From the NCBI GenBank assembly GCA_902766655.1, contig CACXEL010000193.1, positions 1 through 8,855 on the forward strand: DNA of 8,855 nt, written 5' to 3'. The DNA is from an uncultured Lachnospiraceae bacterium. Lineage in GTDB: Bacteria > Bacillota > Clostridia > Lachnospirales > Lachnospiraceae. A program made the position numbers and the translations under genes. Below are positions 5,038 through 8,855 of this stretch, piece by piece (the stretch's first letter is position 1; each line of letters opens with the position of its first letter). The notes beneath the pieces were generated by a model that saw only the letters and a list, made by a program, of their open reading frames with translations, was not told where the DNA came from and made no database searches.

Positions 5038-7248
5038 ATGAGAGAGTATACGCTTTTTAACGACAACTGGTTCTTCAAGAGGCCCGGCGAGGCGACGACT
5101 CCTGTCAGCCTGCCTCATACCTGGAACGCGGTCGACGGCCAGGACGGCGGCAACGATTACTGGCGCGGAAGTGCCCTTTACACGAAGAAATTCGCGAAGC
5201 CCGCTCTGCCGGAGGGCGGCAGGTGCTTCATTGAGTTCGCCGGCGCGGCCATGACGGCGGACGTGGTCCTGAACGGGAAGAAGCTGGCCCATCACGAGGG
5301 CGGCTATTCGACCTTCCGGGCGGACCTGACGGATGCGCTGGCCGAGGAGAACTGCATCGAGGTCACTGTGGACAACAGTGCGAACGACCGGGTGTATCCC
5401 CAGATGGCGGATTTCACTTTCTATGGCGGCATTTACCGGGATGTGAAGCTGGTCGCGGTGCCGGCGGAGCATTTTGAGCTGGTCAAGGATGGCAGCACGG
5501 GCATCAAGGTGACGCCTGTGGTCGACCTTGCGAAGAAGGAAGCCGTCGTGACCATCGAGACCTGGCAGAACGGGGGAAATGAAGTCCGCTTCGAGATCGC
5601 CGGCCATGACGGCCCTGTCACGGGCTTCGCGAAGGTCAAGGACGGCCATGCTTCCATCGAGTTCTGCCTGAGCGACGTCCATCTCTGGGACGGGCTGGAG
5701 GATCCGTATCTCTACAGCGTCAAGGCAAGCCTTGTGAAGGACGGCGAGGTGGTCGATGAGGTCTGCACCCGCTTCGGCTGCCGGGAGTTCCACGTGGATC
5801 CGGAGAAAGGCTTTTTCCTGAACGGCCGCAGCTATCCGCTGCGCGGCGTCAGCCGTCATCAGGACCGGATCGGGCTGGGCAATGCCCTGACCCTGAAAGA
5901 GCACAGGGAGGACATGGAGATCGTGAAGGAGCTCGGCGCCAACACACTGCGCCTCGCTCATTATCAGCATGCCCAGGAGTTCTACGACCTGTGCGACGAG
6001 AACTGCATCATCGTGTGGGCTGAGATTCCGTATATCACGAAGCATATGTCCGGCGGAAAGCAGAATGCCCTGGACCAGATGCGTGAGCTCATTACCCAGT
6101 GCTACAACCATCCGTCCATCGTCTGCTGGGGCCTCAGCAACGAGATCACGGCCTCCAGCCAGGTGACGGAGGAGCTGTTGGCGGACCACAAGGCCCTGAA
6201 TGACCTTTGCCACGAGATGGATCCCACCAGGCCGACAGTCATGGCCCACGCCTTCATGCTGGAGAAGGACAGTCCGCTGATTCCCATCGCCGACATGGCC
6301 AGCTACAACCTCTATTTCGGATGGTACCTGGGTGAGCTGGAACAGAACGACGAGTTCTTCGATGAGTATCATGCCATGTATCCCGACCGGGTCATCGGCT
6401 TCAGCGAGTACGGTGCGGACGCCAATGCGGCCTTCCATTCTTCGAAGCCGGACCAGGGCGACTACACCGAGGAATATCAGTGCGTATACCACGAGCACAT
6501 TCTGAAGTGCATTGAGAAGAGACCCTTCCTCTGGGCTACCCACGTCTGGAACCTCTTCGACTTCGCGGCCGACGGCCGTGACGAGGGCGGCAAGAAGGGC
6601 GAGAACCAGAAGGGCCTCGTGGAGTTCGACCACAAGACCAGGAAGGATGCCTTCTATCTCTACAAGGCGGCCTGGAGCAAGGAGAAGTTCGTCCGCCTCT
6701 GCGGCAGGCGCTATGTCGACCGCGCCGAGGACGTGACCGAAATCAAGGTCTATTCCAACTGCGGCAGCGTGACGCTCTTCGTGGACGGCAGGGAGTTTGA
6801 AACGGAAAATGCGGACAAGGTCTTCATTTTCCGGGTCCCGATCTCCGGTGAACACAAAATTGAGGCCGTTGCCGGCGAGCTTCGCGACGAGATGGTCGTC
6901 CGCCGCGCGGCCGAGCCCAACAAGGCCTACATCTTCGGCGATGCGGGCAATGTGGTCAACTGGTTCGACAAGGAGGACCTGAAGGCCGGCTATTTCTCCA
7001 TCAAGGACAAGTTCGGCGAGCTCATGTCCCATCCGGGCACGGCGCCCATCGTTGGCAGGATCATGGCCAGGGCCTCCGCGAGCCGCGGCGAAGTGGCCGA
7101 GGGGACCAAGGGAAATAAAGCCCTGCAGCAGATGATGGCCTCCATGACCTTTGAGAGCCTGCTCAAGAAGGCCGGAGCCAACGTCATTTCCGCCGACCAG
7201 ATCAAGGCCATCAACGATGCGCTCCAGCAGGTAAAGAAGGAGAACTGA
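5038..7248 (+). CDS. Glycoside hydrolase family 2 enzyme, beta-galactosidase-like
   Basis: This 736-residue retaining beta-glycosidase cleaves terminal beta-linked sugars. It starts at ATG 5038 with AAGGAGG 6 nt upstream. No signal peptide is seen, so it should act on imported oligosaccharides or glycosides in the cytoplasm. The order is a jelly-roll sugar-binding domain (about 1-150, with LPHTWNAVDGQDGGNDYWRG), an immunoglobulin-like domain (about 160-255), and a TIM barrel (about 260-560). Then come a beta-rich domain (about 565-645) and a helical tail (about 653-736). The acid/base is E369 in WGLSNE and the nucleophile is E457 in GFSEYGAD. Residues N523-x-K525 resemble the NxK motif of beta-glucuronidases, but similar residues also occur in beta-galactosidases, so the substrate is open. 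The tail begins FSIKDKFGELM and is not part of the basic GH2 fold. The gene uses no TTA, CTA or TCA codon, so an antisense frame stays open along its whole length. An 87-aa gene follows 3 nt later. Confidence 0.9.
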   Translation: MREYTLFNDNWFFKRPGEATTPVSLPHTWNAVDGQDGGNDYWRGSALYTKKFAKPALPEGGRCFIEFAGAAMTADVVLNGKKLAHHEGGYSTFRADLTDALAEENCIEVTVDNSANDRVYPQMADFTFYGGIYRDVKLVAVPAEHFELVKDGSTGIKVTPVVDLAKKEAVVTIETWQNGGNEVRFEIAGHDGPVTGFAKVKDGHASIEFCLSDVHLWDGLEDPYLYSVKASLVKDGEVVDEVCTRFGCREFHVDPEKGFFLNGRSYPLRGVSRHQDRIGLGNALTLKEHREDMEIVKELGANTLRLAHYQHAQEFYDLCDENCIIVWAEIPYITKHMSGGKQNALDQMRELITQCYNHPSIVCWGLSNEITASSQVTEELLADHKALNDLCHEMDPTRPTVMAHAFMLEKDSPLIPIADMASYNLYFGWYLGELEQNDEFFDEYHAMYPDRVIGFSEYGADANAAFHSSKPDQGDYTEEYQCVYHEHILKCIEKRPFLWATHVWNLFDFAADGRDEGGKKGENQKGLVEFDHKTRKDAFYLYKAAWSKEKFVRLCGRRYVDRAEDVTEIKVYSNCGSVTLFVDGREFETENADKVFIFRVPISGEHKIEAVAGELRDEMVVRRAAEPNKAYIFGDAGNVVNWFDKEDLKAGYFSIKDKFGELMSHPGTAPIVGRIMARASASRGEVAEGTKGNKALQQMMASMTFESLLKKAGANVISADQIKAINDALQQVKKEN

Positions 7249-7251
7249 GAC

Positions 7252-7515
7252 ATGGTCATTAACGCGAGCATTAAAATCGCCCATCTCCTGGAGAACGAGC
7301 AGGCAGTGGCTGTCTTTGAGAGTCTGGGCGATCCCCATATCGACGACGCCTCCAGGGCATCCTTCAACAGCCAGATCTCCAAGATCTTCCGCGTGGAGAG
7401 CACCGATACCTTTATCGCCATGGCTGACAGGTGGCTGCCGGGAACACCGGTGGACGCCAGGCTGGCCGACATTTTCACCCGCGTGATCGCCGGCACCTAC
7501 GCCCCGGACAAGTAA
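7252..7515 (+). CDS. Small helical protein of unknown function, coupled to the GH2 gene
   Basis: I do not recognise this 87-residue protein by name. Its ATG lies 3 nt after the GH2 stop, and its Shine-Dalgarno AAGGAG (7237-7242) sits inside the GH2 coding end, 9 nt before the start, so coupled translation is likely. It looks soluble and mainly alpha-helical, with no signal peptide or membrane segment. Its start (INASIKIAHLLENEQAVAVFESLG) follows a pattern like the GH2 tail (FSIKDKFGELMSHPGTAPIVGRIM), and both stretches are about 85 residues with three likely helices. It may be a free-standing version of that tail module, perhaps binding the enzyme or another partner. This rests on pattern by eye and is not proven homology. 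It carries a long hairpin 13 nt after its stop. Confidence 0.8.
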   Translation: MVINASIKIAHLLENEQAVAVFESLGDPHIDDASRASFNSQISKIFRVESTDTFIAMADRWLPGTPVDARLADIFTRVIAGTYAPDK

Positions 7516-7528
7516 ACAGCGGGGAGAT

Positions 7529-7602
7529 ATTTGAGAATGAGGGATGCACCTTTTACTCTAAAACTGATTTTTGAGTAAAAGGTGCATCCCTCATTCTCAA
7601 AT
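7529..7602. repeat. Long hairpin repeat, copy C, after the 87-aa gene
   Basis: Bases 7529-7558 are the exact reverse complement of 7573-7602 (30 bp). After one T/T mismatch (7559/7572) four more pairs follow (7560-7563 with 7568-7571) and close a CTGA loop. The arm contains GAGAATGAGGGATGCACC. It starts 13 nt after the stop. The base is ATTT on the left and AAAT on the right, with no T-tract following. It belongs to the same diverged family as 1162-1246 and 3970-4065. Confidence 0.9.
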
Positions 7603-7856
7603 CCTCCGGTCCCGGAGATATGAAAGGGATGAATCATGAAGATTTCACAGACAAGGACCCAGGCCCTCCGGAGCTCAGGAACCGCGCCCTGGCCCGCAGC
7701 GCGGCTGCCGAGGGCTTCGGCCTCCTGAAACATGAAGGCTTCCCGCGGGGATCTCCATGCCCGCCCTTTTTCTGCCTTTCCAACATCTTGTGCCGGGTGG
7801 TTAAAAGGGCACAAGGGAGGAAACAGATATTTAATATATTTCGAAAGATTGGTCAC
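7603..7856. other. Gene-poor, GC-rich spacer between the GH2 unit and the secA promoter
   Basis: I see no convincing gene here. The stretch carries several short palindromes: CTCCGG-TC-CCGGAG (7604-7617), GCAGC-GCG-GCTGC (7696-7708), and an 8-bp stem CTTGTGCC/GGCACAAG (7787-7794 with 7808-7815, 13-nt loop). A 30-codon frame at 7636-7728 has AAAGGG 7 nt before its ATG, but the product resembles nothing and is arginine/alanine/serine-rich, so I do not call it. The density of palindromes could reflect an unrecognised structured RNA or decayed sequence. Confidence 0.5.
7745..7771 (+). terminator. Possible terminator of the GH2 transcript
   Basis: GCGGG (7745-7749) pairs with CCCGC (7760-7764) around a 10-nt loop, followed by CC and TTTTT (7767-7771). 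The stem is short but all GC and the T-run is good. If real, the GH2 transcript would run through hairpin copy C and end here, with a 3' untranslated part of about 255 nt. Confidence 0.4.
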
Positions 7857-7885
7857 TTGAGGGGAGTGGGGCGGCGTGTTATTAT
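7857..7885 (+). promoter_or_regulatory. Candidate promoter of secA
   Basis: TTGAGG (7857-7862) and TATTAT (7880-7885) are 17 bp apart, matching consensus at four and five of six bases. Transcription would start near 7892, giving a leader of about 215 nt before secA. No better promoter was found closer to secA. Confidence 0.55.
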
Positions 7886-7888
7886 AGT

Positions 7889-8105
7889 AATTGACTCTTT
7901 TTGCCCGCAAGTGCGGGCCATGTGTGCGGATGCGGCTGAATATTGGCCTCGCCTGACAGGTACACAGGCCCGGAAAGGCAGCCGGACAGGCCCTGCAGGA
8001 CCGCGTTTTTCCGGAAGCGTGATCATGGCGGGCAGATGAAGATCAGGGAAGAGAGGGCGGACTGTCCTCATTTCCCGAATAATGACTTACACAGGAGACT
8101 TCTAT
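7889..8105 (+). promoter_or_regulatory. Long structured 5' leader of secA
   Basis: The predicted leader contains several possible stems: GCCCGC-AAGT-GCGGGC (7903-7918), GGCCT/AGGCC (7945-7949 with 7966-7970) enclosing CCT-GAC-AGG (7952-7960), and CCGGAAA/TTTCCGG (7970-7976 with 8008-8014) enclosing GCAG/CTGC. The last two share base 7970 and would compete at that point. The Shine-Dalgarno AGGAG (8093-8097) is 8 nt before the secA ATG. In E. coli secA is controlled by the SecM arrest peptide encoded upstream, but no SecM-like gene is seen here. Regulation by this leader is only a possibility. Confidence 0.35.
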
Positions 8106-8855
8106 ATGGGAGTATGGGAAAAAATATTCGGAACCCACAGTCAGCGCGAGGTGAAGCGCATCATGCCCATCGTCAGGCAGATCGAAAGCCTGCAGGACAC
8201 CATGCGCGCCATGTCGGACGAGGAGCTGGCGGCCAAGACGCCTGAATTTAAAAAGCGCCTGGCCGGCGGCGAGACGTTGGACGATATCCTGCCGGAAGCC
8301 TACGCGGTCGTCCGGGAGGCGGCCAAGCGCACACTGGGCATGGAGCACTTCGAGGTCCAGCTCATCGGCGGTATCATCCTCCACCAGGGCCGTATCGCGG
8401 AAATGAAAACAGGTGAAGGCAAGACCCTGGTCTGCACCCTGCCCGCCTACCTCAACGCCCTGGAGGGCAAGGGCGTCTGCGTCGTCACGGTCAACGATTA
8501 CCTGGCCGCCCGAGACGCTGAGTGGATGGGAGCGGTCCACCGCTTCCTGGGCCTGACCGTAGGCTGCGTCCTGCAGCCCATGAAATCCGATGAGCGCCGG
8601 GCCCAGTACGCCTGCGACATCACCTACATCACCAATAACGAGCTCGGCTTCGACTACCTGCGCGACAATATGGTCATCTACGAGAAGCAGCTGGTCCAGC
8701 GGGGACTCCATTACGCCATCATCGACGAGGTCGACTCCATCCTGATCGACGAGGCCAGGACGCCGCTCATCATTTCCGGGCAGAGCGGCAAGTCCACCAA
8801 GATCTACGAGGTCTGCGACATGATCGCCCGCCAGCTCCGCCGCGGCGAGGCCTCC
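8106..8855 (+). CDS. secA: SecA preprotein translocase ATPase, N-terminal part (3' end outside window)
   Basis: SecA is the ATPase motor that pushes unfolded secretory proteins through the SecYEG channel at the inner face of the membrane. The frame starts at ATG 8106 with AGGAG 8 nt upstream and is still open at the window end after 250 codons; full SecA usually has 800-900 residues. The N-terminus [19 protein letters not shown] is typical. Nucleotide-binding domain 1 has Walker A MKTGEGKT (residues 100-107, K106), [32 protein letters not shown], and the Walker B/DEAD-type box DEVD at 207-210 followed by [15 protein letters not shown]. The preprotein cross-linking domain has just begun where the sequence stops. 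Nothing in the visible part suggests damage. Only the truncation by the window edge prevents checking the second half. Confidence 0.97.
   Translation, partial: MGVWEKIFGTHSQREVKRIMPIVRQIESLQDTMRAMSDEELAAKTPEFKKRLAGGETLDDILPEAYAVVREAAKRTLGMEHFEVQLIGGIILHQGRIAEMKTGEGKTLVCTLPAYLNALEGKGVCVVTVNDYLAARDAEWMGAVHRFLGLTVGCVLQPMKSDERRAQYACDITYITNNELGFDYLRDNMVIYEKQLVQRGLHYAIIDEVDSILIDEARTPLIISGQSGKSTKIYEVCDMIARQLRRGEAS

Noticed and set aside
6604..6612. NxK motif taken as proof of beta-glucuronidase
   Set aside because: Asn523-x-Lys525 matches the glucuronidase motif, but similar residues occur in GH2 beta-galactosidases, so it does not settle the substrate.
5017..7338. Very long antisense reading frame (773 codons) opposite the GH2 gene
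   Set aside because: Its codons are in exact register with the GH2 codons, so it stays open simply because the GH2 gene uses no TTA, CTA or TCA codons. The product has no recognisable motif, and the sense protein has complete catalytic motifs and a good ribosome site.
1162..7602. CRISPR array formed by the three related repeats
   Set aside because: The repeats are kilobases apart, each is a self-contained long palindrome, and there are no regular spacers or cas genes.
7636..7728. Possible 30-codon leader peptide with AAAGGG upstream
   Set aside because: The spacing to the ribosome site is acceptable, but the product resembles nothing and there is no sign of conservation that can be judged here.
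7620..8039. Forward frame of 139 codons upstream of secA
   Set aside because: It runs through the candidate terminator and the secA promoter, its first ATG is too close to a GGAG, and its composition (Arg, Gly, Pro rich) looks like translated noncoding GC-rich DNA.

Overview
The window looks like chromosomal DNA from a GC-rich (about 60% by eye) member of the Bacillota/Clostridia, most likely Lachnospiraceae or a close relative. This rests on the protein types: a long-form ribosome hibernation factor, a SecA with Clostridia-like sequence, a eukaryotic-type HisA, and a glycoside hydrolase family 2 enzyme with a helical C-terminal tail that I associate from memory with Lachnospiraceae glycosidases. 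Genus and species cannot be read from the sequence. Every recognised gene is on the + strand.

Layout. 1-1155 is the 3' two-thirds of typA/bipA, a ribosome-associated GTPase. 1356-2240 is dapA and 2420-3175 is dapB, consecutive steps of the diaminopimelate/lysine pathway, separated by a 179-nt spacer with two stem-loops. 3197-3967 is hisA of the eukaryotic type, 21 nt after dapB and probably in the same transcript. 4228-4758 is hpf, with a near-consensus promoter and a canonical terminator. 5038-7248 is a cytoplasmic GH2 beta-glycosidase, followed 3 nt later by an 87-aa protein of unknown function (7252-7515). About 590 nt without a convincing gene follow, and secA begins at 8106 and runs off the window end.

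The most distinctive feature is a family of three very long, nearly perfect hairpins. They lie just after the stop codons of typA (1162-1246), hisA (3970-4065) and the 87-aa gene (7529-7602). Their arms are clearly related between copies (core like GAGGGACGGTCC) but have diverged, and within each copy the two arms still match almost perfectly. They begin with a T-run and end with an A-run, the reverse of a bidirectional intrinsic terminator, and none has a strong U-tract after the stem. They may be a palindromic repeat family or small mobile element, or a conserved 3'-end RNA structure.

How the genes fit together: typA, hpf and secA are growth, translation and secretion housekeeping genes; dapA-dapB-hisA is an amino-acid biosynthesis unit; the GH2 gene and its partner look like an accessory carbohydrate-use cassette placed between hpf and secA, which are neighbours in many Bacillota. 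Four copies of GGATTC/GAATCC lie within 173 bp around the GH2 promoter and are candidate operator sites. No tRNA, rRNA, CRISPR array, transposase or prophage gene was seen.
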